From Actinoplanes octamycinicus (GTDB lineage Bacteria > Actinomycetota > Actinomycetes > Mycobacteriales > Micromonosporaceae): a stretch of 64,000 nt of DNA. The notes under the pieces are model-generated. The model ran no database searches. It saw nothing but the letters and a program-made list of their open reading frames with translations, and was not told where the DNA came from. Both the position numbers and the translations under genes were made by a program. The DNA lies in the NCBI RefSeq assembly GCF_014205225.1, contig NZ_JACHNB010000001.1, positions 9,157,501 through 9,221,500 of the forward strand, written 5' to 3'. Below are positions 15,298 to 23,237 of this stretch, one piece after another (position 1 is the stretch's first letter; each line of letters opens with the position of its first letter).

Positions 15298-16869
15298 GTG
15301 CTGCTCCGTTGCTACGCCGTCATCTCCACCGTGCTGGTGGCGACGTACCTGGTGTGGCCTTACGAACTGCGGTCCTGGCCGTTCCTGGCGGTCACGCTCA
15401 CCGCGGTGCTGACCGTGGTCATCGCACTGCGCCGGGCGCCGCGCGGCAGCCGGGCGCCGTGGTGGCTGATGCTCGTCGCGATGGTGCTCTACAACGTCGG
15501 CAACATCATCTGGATCTGGCTGACCGTGGTCGCCGGGCGCCCCACCGGTGACGGCAGCGTCGCCGACGTCCTGTTCACCGCGGCCGGGGCATTTTTGCTG
15601 GCCGGGGCGCTCGTGCTGATCCGGCGGCGGGCTCGCGGTGACATCGGCGGGGTGATCGACTCGGTGATCACCGCGGTGGCCCTCGGCGGCGTGCTGTGGG
15701 ACGCGGTGATCCTGCCGGCCAACGCCGCGCACCACCTGCCGCCCGTGCAGCAGATCGCCGCCTTCGTGGATCTCCTCGCGGTCAGCGGCACGCTGGGCGC
15801 GATGCTCCGGGTCTCCCGGGGATCGGCGGCGCACCGGAACGCACCATGGCGCCTCCGGCTCCTGGTGAGTGGCCGGTCGGCGTCGGTCCGGCTGCTCGCC
15901 GCGGGCATCGCGCTCACCCTGGCCGCCAAGGTGATCTCACCGCTGGTGACCGGCGCCGACGGGATCCGGCCGGACTGGACGAACGTCTTCTACCTGGCCG
16001 CCTACGCCGCGCTCGGCTGCGCGGCGCTGCATCCGTCCGTGGGGATCGTGCTGACCAGCACGCGAGCGCCGGACGACGACCTGTCCCGGGGCCGGCTCAC
16101 CTTCCTCGGGGCGATGCTGGCGATCACCCCGCTGATCGGCGGCGGGCGCGCGATGATCGGCCTGCCGGTCGACGGGGTACTGATCGCGTTGTCGTCAGCG
16201 GCGCTGGTTCCGCTGGTCATGGTCCGGATCGCCCGGCTCGCCGCGCAGCGGCGCGCCGCCGAGCAGGCCCTGCACCACCTGGCCACCCGGGACGCCCTGA
16301 CCGGCCTCCCGAACCGGGCCGCCTGCCTGACCGCCCTGGCCACCGCCCTGCCCACCCCCGCGCCGCTCCCCGTTTCCCCGGCCTCGCCCTCGCCCTCGCC
16401 CTCGCCCTCGCCCTCGCCCGCCGGAGTCTCCTCTGCCGCTCTCGCGGTCGTCTCCTCGACGGCCGGCGGCGATCAGCTCGCGGTGCTGTTCTGCGATCTG
16501 GACGGGTTCAAGCCGGTCAACGACCGCCTCGGGCACGCGGCCGGCGACGAGCTGCTGGTCGCCGTGGCGGCCCGGCTGCGCGGCTGCGTCCGCGAGGGCG
16601 ATCTGGTGAGCCGCTTCGGCGGGGACGAGTTCGTACTGGTCTGTCACGGTCCGGGCGCGGTCGCCGCGGTCAGCGACCGGATCGCCGCGATGACCACCGA
16701 GCCGTTCACCGCCGGCGGTGAACAGGTCCGGATCGGGATCAGCGTCGGCGCCGCCGAGGCCCGCACGCCGGACACCGTCGACGACCTGGTCCGCCGGGCC
16801 GACCTGGCCATGTACGAGGCCAAGAAGTCCAAGCAGGTCGGCAAACTCTCCCTGGTCCTGGCCGCCTGA
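15298..16869 (+). CDS. Membrane diguanylate cyclase (GGDEF)
   Basis: A 523-aa protein with about eight to nine membrane helices in the first ~320 residues and a GGDEF domain at the C-terminus. The active site SRFGGDEFVLV places GGDEF at residues 441-445. R-E-G-D at 432-435 stands five residues before it, the exact spacing of the product-inhibition I-site. LFCDLDGFKPVNDRLGHAAGDELL supplies the Mg2+ and GTP residues. It should make cyclic di-GMP from two GTP. The GGDEF domain is interrupted between TGLPNRAACL and LAVLFCDLDGF by a ~40-residue loop holding (Ser-Pro)x6. The only possible start in frame is GTG 15298, 39 bases after the previous stop. No EAL domain is present. Confidence 0.9.
   Translation: MLLRCYAVISTVLVATYLVWPYELRSWPFLAVTLTAVLTVVIALRRAPRGSRAPWWLMLVAMVLYNVGNIIWIWLTVVAGRPTGDGSVADVLFTAAGAFLLAGALVLIRRRARGDIGGVIDSVITAVALGGVLWDAVILPANAAHHLPPVQQIAAFVDLLAVSGTLGAMLRVSRGSAAHRNAPWRLRLLVSGRSASVRLLAAGIALTLAAKVISPLVTGADGIRPDWTNVFYLAAYAALGCAALHPSVGIVLTSTRAPDDDLSRGRLTFLGAMLAITPLIGGGRAMIGLPVDGVLIALSSAALVPLVMVRIARLAAQRRAAEQALHHLATRDALTGLPNRAACLTALATALPTPAPLPVSPASPSPSPSPSPSPAGVSSAALAVVSSTAGGDQLAVLFCDLDGFKPVNDRLGHAAGDELLVAVAARLRGCVREGDLVSRFGGDEFVLVCHGPGAVAAVSDRIAAMTTEPFTAGGEQVRIGISVGAAEARTPDTVDDLVRRADLAMYEAKKSKQVGKLSLVLAA
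16382..16417 (+). repeat. (CCTCGC)6 microsatellite inside the GGDEF gene
   Basis: Six perfect hexanucleotide copies encode alternating Ser-Pro in a loop of the GGDEF domain. Slippage by one unit keeps frame and adds or removes one Ser-Pro pair, so loop length is likely to vary without destroying the protein. Confidence 0.9.
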
Positions 16870-16883
16870 GACGCGCGGTGGTC

Positions 16884-16936
16884 GGCTGTGCCTGAGGGGT
16901 GTCTCAAGGGTCTTGAGACACCCCTCAGGCACAGCC
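16884..16936. repeat. Palindromic repeat family, copy B (perfect 25-bp stem)
   Basis: Arms 16884-16908 and 16912-16936 are perfect reverse complements with loop GGT. The core GAGGGGTGTCTC matches copies A, C and D; the outer part differs by a few bases, changed on both arms so pairing is kept. It lies 15 bases after the GGDEF stop, between convergent genes, and can act as a terminator. Confidence 0.9.
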
Positions 16937-16987
16937 CGCCCCCGCAAGCCGCGCTGCGGTCCGCACCCCGACGCACGTCGCGGTGCG

Positions 16988-17040
16988 GGCTGGGTCTCAG
17001 GGGTGTCTCAAGGGTCTTGAGACACCCCTGAGACCCAGCC
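16988..17040. repeat. Palindromic repeat family, copy C (perfect 25-bp stem)
   Basis: Arms 16988-17012 and 17016-17040 are perfect reverse complements with loop GGT. It stands 51 bases after copy B, and the spacer itself carries an inverted pair CCGCACC / GGTGCGG. It ends 41 bases before the methyltransferase stop. Together B and C form a double hairpin between two convergent genes. Confidence 0.9.
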
Positions 17041-17080
17041 GACGACCGTGGGGCGCGGCAGGGCCTCGGGCGGAGCGGGC

Positions 17081-17698
17081 TCAGCGCGTACCGGGCAGGG
17101 TCTTGCGGAAGACGTCGCAGACGAACCATTCGTCCTCGTGGTGGATGACCCGGTCGAGGGACGGCAGGGCGGCGAGCCGGGCGTGCACGTTGAAGCCGTC
17201 GTAGTTGCCCGGGTTGTCGCGGTCGCGGAAGTGCACCGAGAGCAGGTCGCCGCCCGGCTCCAGGCGGGCCAGCATGCCGTCGATCATCAGCTGGAGGTCG
17301 TCGGCGGACAGGTAGTAGAGCAGGTCACCGACGACGATCAGGTCGAACGTGCCGTCCGGCAGCTCGGCCGGGAGCAGCGCGCGGGCGACCTCGACGTGCG
17401 GCAGGCCGGCGGTGGCGGCGCGGGCCTGGACCACCGCCTCCTCGACGCAGTCGACCGCGAGCACCTCGCCGCACCGGTCGGCGAGCATCACGCTCAGCAC
17501 GCCCACCGCGCAGCCCGGCTCGTAGCAGCGGCGGTACCGCTCGCGCGGCAGGCTGGCCATCGCGACCGCGTACTTACGCTGGTCGCTCCACTTGGTGGCG
17601 TTGTCCCAGGGGTCGTCCTTGGCCTCGTAGAGACCGATGAAGTGGTCGAGGGAGTAGGACGCCTCCGGCGGCACGGCGTCACCCTGGGTACGTGTCAC
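17081..17698 (-). CDS. SAM-dependent methyltransferase, NodS-like
   Basis: A 205-aa class I methyltransferase. The SAM-binding motif I, CYEPGCAVGVLSVMLADRC (about 59-77), is followed by VLAVDCVEEAV (motif II) and GTFDLIVVGDLLYYLS (motif III/IV). The early part YEAKDDPWDNATKWSDQRKY and this arrangement resemble NodS-like methyltransferases, which N-methylate small molecules. No substrate can be named from the sequence or neighbours. The start is GTG at 17698. It is convergent with the GGDEF gene, and its stop lies just beyond copy C of the palindrome family. The next gene upstream on the same strand ends 20 bases away, so the two could form a transcript. Confidence 0.85.
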   Translation of the reverse strand: MTRTQGDAVPPEASYSLDHFIGLYEAKDDPWDNATKWSDQRKYAVAMASLPRERYRRCYEPGCAVGVLSVMLADRCGEVLAVDCVEEAVVQARAATAGLPHVEVARALLPAELPDGTFDLIVVGDLLYYLSADDLQLMIDGMLARLEPGGDLLSVHFRDRDNPGNYDGFNVHARLAALPSLDRVIHHEDEWFVCDVFRKTLPGTR

Positions 17699-17717
17699 CC
17701 CGCGATTCTGCCTGACC

Positions 17718-18791
17718 TCACCGGGCCTGGACGGTGAGGGATCCCACCCCGTTCCGCGAGTCGAGCCGGATGCCGTCGTCCCCGCGACCGCTTCTGATCA
17801 CGCGACCCCGGGCCACCCCGTTGTCCTTGAAGCCGTACACGGTGACCGAGCCGGCCCCGTCCCGGAACAGCGCCCGGACCGGCACCTGGCCGCCGGTGAC
17901 GATCTGCCAGGCGCCCACGCCACCGTGCTCCACGATCGGGATCGCGTCGCGCTGGCCGGGTAGCACCAGTCTCATGGCGCCGGCGCCGCCGATCAGCTCG
18001 ATCCCGCCGACCTTGCCGCCGGACAGGTCGATGCCGGCCGTCCGCACGCCGCCGCGCATCCGGAACGACCAGCGGACCCGGTCGCTGAGCCGGATCTGCA
18101 GGAGGCCCGAGCCGGTGCTCCGGCCGCTCGGCTCGACCGAGACGGTGACCCGGTCGTCGTCCACCTTCGCGCGCGCCTTGATGGTGCTGTCCTCGCCGAC
18201 GTCGACCTGCACGATGCCGTCGCCGACGTCGCCGACCTCGACCCGCAACTGGGCGACTCCGTCGGCGAGTTCCAGAACGGCGGCCTCCGGGACGGCCGGC
18301 GGGACGGCCGGCGGCGGGGTGGTCCTCGCGGCGCCGTCCGGGGCGGCCGCCGAGGTGGGCGGGGCGGTCCGGCTGGGCGGCGGCGAGGTGCCGATCGACA
18401 CGGGCGGGCGGGACGGTTCGGTGATCGCGGAGGGCACCGGCAGGGGCGGCGCCGGCAGGCTCTCGATCGGGTCGCCGACCGGATTGCGCACGTAGGACAC
18501 CGCGGCGAAGACGCCGCCGCCGACCAGCAGGACCGCGGCGAGCAGGACCAGGACCGGTTTCAGGTCCGGGTGGGTACGGTCGTCCGCCGCGAGCGGGGCG
18601 TCGATACGAGCCGGCGGCCGGGGCGGCGGCGCGGGAGCCGTGCGGGTCGGGTCGGCTCCGGGCAGCTCGTAGTGGTCGGCCGGCGGCCCGATCCGGTGCG
18701 GCGCGTCCGGCCAGTAGTCGGAGATCCGGGGCAGCGGCGGGGGAAGTCTGGACGGGTCGTCGCCGGTCTCCGGCACAGCTGGACTCTCCAC
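17718..18791 (-). CDS. Single-span surface protein, Pro-rich N-terminus
   Basis: A 357-aa protein. I chose GTG 18791 because GAGGAG stands 6 bases before it, although the frame is open further upstream. Residues 1-78 are Pro-rich and presumably cytosolic, a membrane helix lies at 79-100 (PVLVLLAAVLLVGGGVFAAV), and a Pro/Ser/Thr linker follows. The last ~170 residues are rich in Gly and Val with repeated short strands (VRVEVGDVGDGIVQVDVGE-like, split by turns), suggesting a beta-solenoid or beta-sandwich exposed outside. Function unknown. It is divergent from the AbfB-like protein, which has the same overall design, so the two may be expressed together from the ~197-bp gap. Confidence 0.7.
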   Translation of the reverse strand: MESPAVPETGDDPSRLPPPLPRISDYWPDAPHRIGPPADHYELPGADPTRTAPAPPPRPPARIDAPLAADDRTHPDLKPVLVLLAAVLLVGGGVFAAVSYVRNPVGDPIESLPAPPLPVPSAITEPSRPPVSIGTSPPPSRTAPPTSAAAPDGAARTTPPPAVPPAVPEAAVLELADGVAQLRVEVGDVGDGIVQVDVGEDSTIKARAKVDDDRVTVSVEPSGRSTGSGLLQIRLSDRVRWSFRMRGGVRTAGIDLSGGKVGGIELIGGAGAMRLVLPGQRDAIPIVEHGGVGAWQIVTGGQVPVRALFRDGAGSVTVYGFKDNGVARGRVIRSGRGDDGIRLDSRNGVGSLTVQAR

Positions 18792-18988
18792 GCGGTTCTC
18801 CTCGATGCGGTCACCCGGCACCCCATGTAGCCGGATGGTCCCTGGAGGTATACGCAGCGATCCGGGCTTCGGTTCGGTCCGGCGCGAAGATTTGTGCCCG
18901 TCTCGGAAAATTGATTGATCAACCTCTTGATATCCGTCAGCCGCCCCGGAAGGATTCGTTTGTCCAAGTTCAGCAGGAAGCGAATTAG

Positions 18989-19858
18989 ATGTCGGAAGAC
19001 GACCCCCGCCCAGGGTTGCGGGTCGGCCGCTGGGTTCCGCCGTATTCCCCCGATGGACGACCCCGGGAAACACCGATCCGGCCCACCACTCCCCCGTCAT
19101 TCCCACCGCCGGAGATTCCCGGCTTTCCGGCCTGGCCCCGGAGCGCCGGCACCGCCCGGCGGCGCGCCGCACTGACCGCCGTCGCGGTGGGCACGCTGGG
19201 CATGGCCGCGGTCTCCTTCCTGGCTCTCCGGGGTGGCGACCCGACCGCCGAGCCGGAGTTCCTGACCGGCACGGTGCCGCCGGCGCCGCCGCCCGCACAG
19301 ACCGTGATCATCGAGCCGACTGCCAGCTCAAGCCCCGCTTACAGCTTCTCTCCATTTGGGAACGCTCCCACTTCGCGGGTGCGCCACCGATCGAAGCCGA
19401 TCACCACCTCACCCACTCCCCGACGGAGCCCGGCGGTCACGCTGACCGTCGGCTCCACGGTCGCGCTGACCGTCGCCGACCGCCCCGGCTATCGAGTCCG
19501 GCATCGTGACTTCCTCGGCCGCGTCGACCCGATCGGACCGAGTCGCGACGACCCCGGCCGACCCGACTCCAGCTTCACCGCGCGTACCGGAATAGCAAAT
19601 TCCGGATGCGTATCCCTGGAATCTGTAAACTATCCTGGCTATTTCTTGCGACACCAGAACTTCGAAATCAAACTCCAGCAACGGGACCGGTCGGATCTGT
19701 TCGCGCAGGACGCCACTTTCTGCCCGATCGTCATTCGTTCCGGAGCCGCACTCACGTTACGGTCCATCAATTATCCGGACCTGTTCGTGGCCGAGGCGGG
19801 CGATCGCCTGTTCCTCCGCGAGGACGGGGCACTGGCCCTGGTGCCGCGCGCCGTCTGA
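18989..19858 (+). CDS. Membrane-anchored AbfB-like (CBM42) protein
   Basis: A 289-aa protein with a short Pro-rich cytosolic part, a membrane helix at about 61-80 and a Ser/Thr/Pro linker. Its C-terminal domain (about 150-285) has the beta-trefoil signature of AbfB: VNYPGYFLRHQNFEIKLQ, DLFAQDATFCPIV and RSINYPDLFVAE. CBM42/AbfB modules bind arabinofuranose side chains. No catalytic domain is present, so it would be a surface binder rather than an enzyme. AGGAAG lies 9 bases before ATG 18989. DNA coding the AbfB part (about 19590-19780) is visibly less GC-rich than its surroundings, which suggests a later addition to the gene. Convergent with the GH42 operon. Confidence 0.8.
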   Translation: MSEDDPRPGLRVGRWVPPYSPDGRPRETPIRPTTPPSFPPPEIPGFPAWPRSAGTARRRAALTAVAVGTLGMAAVSFLALRGGDPTAEPEFLTGTVPPAPPPAQTVIIEPTASSSPAYSFSPFGNAPTSRVRHRSKPITTSPTPRRSPAVTLTVGSTVALTVADRPGYRVRHRDFLGRVDPIGPSRDDPGRPDSSFTARTGIANSGCVSLESVNYPGYFLRHQNFEIKLQQRDRSDLFAQDATFCPIVIRSGAALTLRSINYPDLFVAEAGDRLFLREDGALALVPRAV

Positions 19859-19863
19859 GCACC

Positions 19864-19912
19864 CGGGTGCGGGGTGCTGCTCCAAGGCCCCCGAAGCAAC
19901 ACCCCGCACCCG
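19864..19912. terminator. Bidirectional hairpin terminator
   Basis: Arms 19864-19881 and 19895-19912 pair over 18 positions with one G-T pair; the loop is 13 bases. It fills the gap between the AbfB stop (19858) and the GH42 stop (19922), which are convergent. The arm (GGGTGCGGGGTG core) is unrelated to the A-D repeat family. Confidence 0.8.
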
Positions 19913-19921
19913 CCCTCGCGT

Positions 19922-21889
19922 CTAGCGGATCAGCACACCCCGGGGTTCGAGGATGCCGTCCGGGCCCAGGTCGACCGGCTCCGCGGTCCGGTTGATCAGG
20001 AACCGGTGCTCACCGCGCCGGGCCAGCTCGACCCGGCCGCGCAGCTCCGGCGGCAGTTCGCTGGTCACCCCCGCGCCGTCCAGCAGCGCCGGCAGCACCG
20101 TGGCCAGGCCGTCCGGGCCCAGCCGGGTGGAGACGTACGCCGCGGATCCGGCGCCCACCGCGCGCCGGGTGATCGCCGCACGTTCCGCCTGCTCACCGGT
20201 CTTGTACCGGGCCAGGATCTCGACCGCCGGATCGGTCACGTCGATCCGGTCGGTCCACAGCGTGCCGGTCGTCCCGTTGTCCAGCTCGGCGGTCTCGCCG
20301 TCGAGCAGCGGGGCGAACTCCTCGATCCGGATGCCGAGCAGGTCACGCAGCGCTCCGGGGTAGCCGCCCAGCCAGATCTGGTCGTTCTCGTCAACGATCC
20401 CGGAGAAGTAGGTGGTGACCAGATGACCGCCATTCCCGACATATCGCTTCAAGTCGCTGGCCAGCTCCTCCGGCACGACATGCAGGATCGGCGCTATCAC
20501 CAGCCGGTGGTCCGTCGTCAACGCCGGCACGACGTCCGCGCGGATGCCCAGGTCGAGCAGCGCGGTGTACCAGTCCAGCGCCTCCTGCTTGTAGCGCAGC
20601 CGGTCGGTGGGGTGCGAGTCGTGCTCGGACACCCACCAGGACTCCCAGTCGAACAGGATCGCCACGTCGGCCGGCGCCCGGCGAGTCCCGGCGACCGCGC
20701 TCAGCGAGGCAAGCCGCCGGCCGAGTGCGGAGACCGTACGGAAGATCGCACTGTCCTCGCCCGCGTGCGGAACCATCGCCGAGTGGTACTTCTCCGCGCC
20801 GGCCTTGGACTGCCGCCACTGGAAGAAGCAGACCGCGTCCGCCCCGTGCGCCACGTGGGTGAGCGCGTCCCGGTGCATCTCCCCCGGCTTCTTCGCCACG
20901 TTGACCGGCTGCCAGTTCACCGCGCTGGTCGAGTGCTCCATCAGGAACCAGGGCCGGCCGCCGGCGAGGTTCCCGGTCAGGTTCGCCGAGAAGGACAGCT
21001 CGTCGCGGGCCTGCGGGCCGGGCAGCACGTAGTGGTCGTTGGCGACGAAGTCCACCTCGGCCGCCCAGTCCGCGTAGTTCATCGGGCTCATCTCCCCCAT
21101 CACCATGAAGTTCGTGGTGACCGGCAGATCCGGGGTGAGCTCGTGGAGCAGGTCCCGCTCGGCGATCAGATGCTCCTTGAGCGCGTCCGAGGAGAACCGC
21201 TTGAAGTCCAGCCGCTGGGTCGGATTGGGGTGGGTGGTGGCCTGGCGGGGCGGGATGATCTGGTCCCAGTCGGAGTAGCGCTGCGACCAGAAGTCGGTAC
21301 CCCAGGCCGCGTTCAAGCCGTCCAGTGTCCGGTAACGATCGCGCAGCCAGGCGCGGAACGCCACCGCCGCGTCGTCCGAGTAGTCGTAGACGTTGTGGCA
21401 GCCCAACTCGTTGTTGACGTGCCAGGCGACCACGGCCGGGTGCTTGCCGTACCGGGTCGCCAGGGCCCGGACCAGGCGCAGCGCGTGCGCCCGGAAGACC
21501 GGCGAGGTGGGCCGCCAGTGCTGGCGGCCGCCCGGCCACACGGTGTTGCCCCGCTTGTCGACCGGCAGGATCTCCGGGTGCCGGGCGATCAGCCACGGCG
21601 GCGGGGAGGCGGTGGCGGTGGCCAGGTCGACCGCGATGCCACCGGCGTGCAGCAGGTCGATGATCTCGTCGAGCCAGGCGAAGTCGTACACCTCGGGCCG
21701 CGGCTGGATCCGGGCCCAGGAGAAGATCGCCAGCGAGACGACGGTGACGCCGGCCGCGCGCATCGCCCGGACGTCGTCGGGCCAGACCTCGCGCGGCCAC
21801 TGCTCGGGGTTGTAGTCGGCGCCGTACTCAAGGCGGGGCGCCCCGGCGCGGCGCAGCCAGCGCCGGGGCGTCGTGTCGTCCGTTGTCAT
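19922..21889 (-). CDS. GH42 beta-galactosidase
   Basis: A 655-aa glycoside hydrolase family 42 enzyme. The start ATG 21889 overlaps the stop of the binding-protein gene (ATGA). EYGADYNPEQWP at 21-32 is the family start. The acid/base is Glu161 in WHVNNELGCHN, and the nucleophile is Glu318 in WFLMEHSTSAVNW. The C-terminal part is the trimerisation and small beta domains usual for GH42. There is no signal peptide, so it acts in the cytosol on imported galactosides, giving galactose. GH42 enzymes in soil bacteria usually take galacto-oligosaccharides from plant galactan or arabinogalactan rather than lactose. Being last in an importer operon under LacI control fits that role. Confidence 0.93.
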   Translation of the reverse strand: MTTDDTTPRRWLRRAGAPRLEYGADYNPEQWPREVWPDDVRAMRAAGVTVVSLAIFSWARIQPRPEVYDFAWLDEIIDLLHAGGIAVDLATATASPPPWLIARHPEILPVDKRGNTVWPGGRQHWRPTSPVFRAHALRLVRALATRYGKHPAVVAWHVNNELGCHNVYDYSDDAAVAFRAWLRDRYRTLDGLNAAWGTDFWSQRYSDWDQIIPPRQATTHPNPTQRLDFKRFSSDALKEHLIAERDLLHELTPDLPVTTNFMVMGEMSPMNYADWAAEVDFVANDHYVLPGPQARDELSFSANLTGNLAGGRPWFLMEHSTSAVNWQPVNVAKKPGEMHRDALTHVAHGADAVCFFQWRQSKAGAEKYHSAMVPHAGEDSAIFRTVSALGRRLASLSAVAGTRRAPADVAILFDWESWWVSEHDSHPTDRLRYKQEALDWYTALLDLGIRADVVPALTTDHRLVIAPILHVVPEELASDLKRYVGNGGHLVTTYFSGIVDENDQIWLGGYPGALRDLLGIRIEEFAPLLDGETAELDNGTTGTLWTDRIDVTDPAVEILARYKTGEQAERAAITRRAVGAGSAAYVSTRLGPDGLATVLPALLDGAGVTSELPPELRGRVELARRGEHRFLINRTAEPVDLGPDGILEPRGVLIR

Positions 21890-23226
21890 CGGATGGTGAA
21901 GCCCTGTTCCTGGCCGTACTTGGTGGAAGACTCCTGCCAGGCCTTCAGCCCGTCCTGCAGGGTGGATCCGCCGGTGTAGGCCTTGCCGACGGAGTCGTTG
22001 TAGACGCTGTTCGCGTAGACCTGGAACGGCAGGTACGACCAACCGGTCGCGACCTGGGCCGCGGCCTCGGCGAGCACCTCGTTGGCCTTCTGGCCGCCGA
22101 GGTAGGGGAACTCCTTGCTCTTGAAGGCGTCCGCGTTGATCTGCTTGGTGGTCGCCGGGAACGCGCCCTCATCGGTGCGGCTCTGCGCGCCGTCGCCGAC
22201 CGTGGCGTACTTCATGAAGCCGTAGGCGAGGGTCTTGTTCTGGCTGGCCTCGGTGACGGCGAGCGAGCTGCCGCCGTTCTCCGAGGTGACCTTCTCGCCG
22301 GAGGCCCACTGCGGCATCGGGGCGACCCGCCACTTGCCGGACGCGGCCTTCACGCCGGACTCCAGGTTCGGCGGCATCCAGGCGCCGATCACCAGGCTGG
22401 CGATGGTGCCGTCACCGAGACCCTTGTACCAGGCGTCGCTCCAGCCGGGGACCGGCGCGAGCAGCTTCTTGTCGATCAGGCCCTGCCAGAGGCCGGTCCA
22501 CTTCTTGGTGCCCGCGTCGTCGAAGTTGATCGAGACGTTCGTGCCGTCCACCCGGTACGGCCGCCCGCCGGCCTGCCAGATCATGCTGGTGGTGAAGCCG
22601 GCGTCGCCGCTGTCGCTGGTGATCCAGGACTTCGGGTTCGCCTTGTGCAGCTTCTCGGCCGCCGCGGCGTACTCCTCCCAGGTGGCCGGGACCTGGATGC
22701 CGTACTTGTCGAAGACCTCCTTGTTGTAGAACAGCGCCATCGGGCCGGAGTCCATCGGCAGGCCGTAGATCTTGTCGCCGGCGTGCACCGAGGTCCACGG
22801 GCCGGGGGTGAACGTGCCGTCCAGCGACTTGGCGCCGAACGTGTTCAGGTCGGCGACCGCCTTGGAGAGCGCGAACTGCGGCAGCGCGAAGTACTCGATC
22901 TGGGCGAGGTCCGGCACCCCGGTGCCCGCCTTGATCGCGTTCTGCAGCGCGGTGTACTGGTCGTTGCCACTGCCGTTCTTGATCAGGTTGACCTTGACCT
23001 TCGGGTACTTGACCTGGAAGTCGGCGACGACCTTGGTCAGCGTGGGCTCCCAGGCCCACACCGTCAGGTTGCCGCCGGCCTGCAGCGCCGCCTCGACATC
23101 GGCATCCGTCACGGTGGTTTTCGCCGGGGCGTCGTCCGTGCTGTCGTCGGACGAGCCGCAGCCGGATGCCAGAAGGGTTATGGACAAGGCGGCGCCGAGA
23201 AGCGCGCGCCGGCGGGTCATTCTCAT
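21886..23226 (-). CDS. ABC transporter sugar-binding lipoprotein
   Basis: A 446-aa family 1 extracellular solute-binding protein. The signal MRMTRRRALLGAALSITLLA ends in the lipobox A-S-G-C with Cys23. The mature protein shows NLTVWAWEPTLTKVVADF and PDLAQIEYFALPQF typical of MalE/UgpB-like binders. I prefer ATG 23226, because AAAGGGAA sits 6 bases before it. An ATG at 23241, overlapping the permease stop, is an alternative and would add five residues (MKGNR). It captures an oligosaccharide, probably a galactoside given the GH42 gene that follows with a 4-base overlap. No ATPase gene is in this operon, so a shared MsiK-like ATPase elsewhere is likely, as in other actinomycetes. Confidence 0.92.
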   Translation of the reverse strand: MRMTRRRALLGAALSITLLASGCGSSDDSTDDAPAKTTVTDADVEAALQAGGNLTVWAWEPTLTKVVADFQVKYPKVKVNLIKNGSGNDQYTALQNAIKAGTGVPDLAQIEYFALPQFALSKAVADLNTFGAKSLDGTFTPGPWTSVHAGDKIYGLPMDSGPMALFYNKEVFDKYGIQVPATWEEYAAAAEKLHKANPKSWITSDSGDAGFTTSMIWQAGGRPYRVDGTNVSINFDDAGTKKWTGLWQGLIDKKLLAPVPGWSDAWYKGLGDGTIASLVIGAWMPPNLESGVKAASGKWRVAPMPQWASGEKVTSENGGSSLAVTEASQNKTLAYGFMKYATVGDGAQSRTDEGAFPATTKQINADAFKSKEFPYLGGQKANEVLAEAAAQVATGWSYLPFQVYANSVYNDSVGKAYTGGSTLQDGLKAWQESSTKYGQEQGFTIR

Positions 23227-23237
23227 GCGGTTCCCTT

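Noticed and set aside
11412..17040. CRISPR array from regularly repeated palindromes
   Set aside because: Copies are few, unevenly spaced by kilobases and individually self-complementary, and no cas gene is present.
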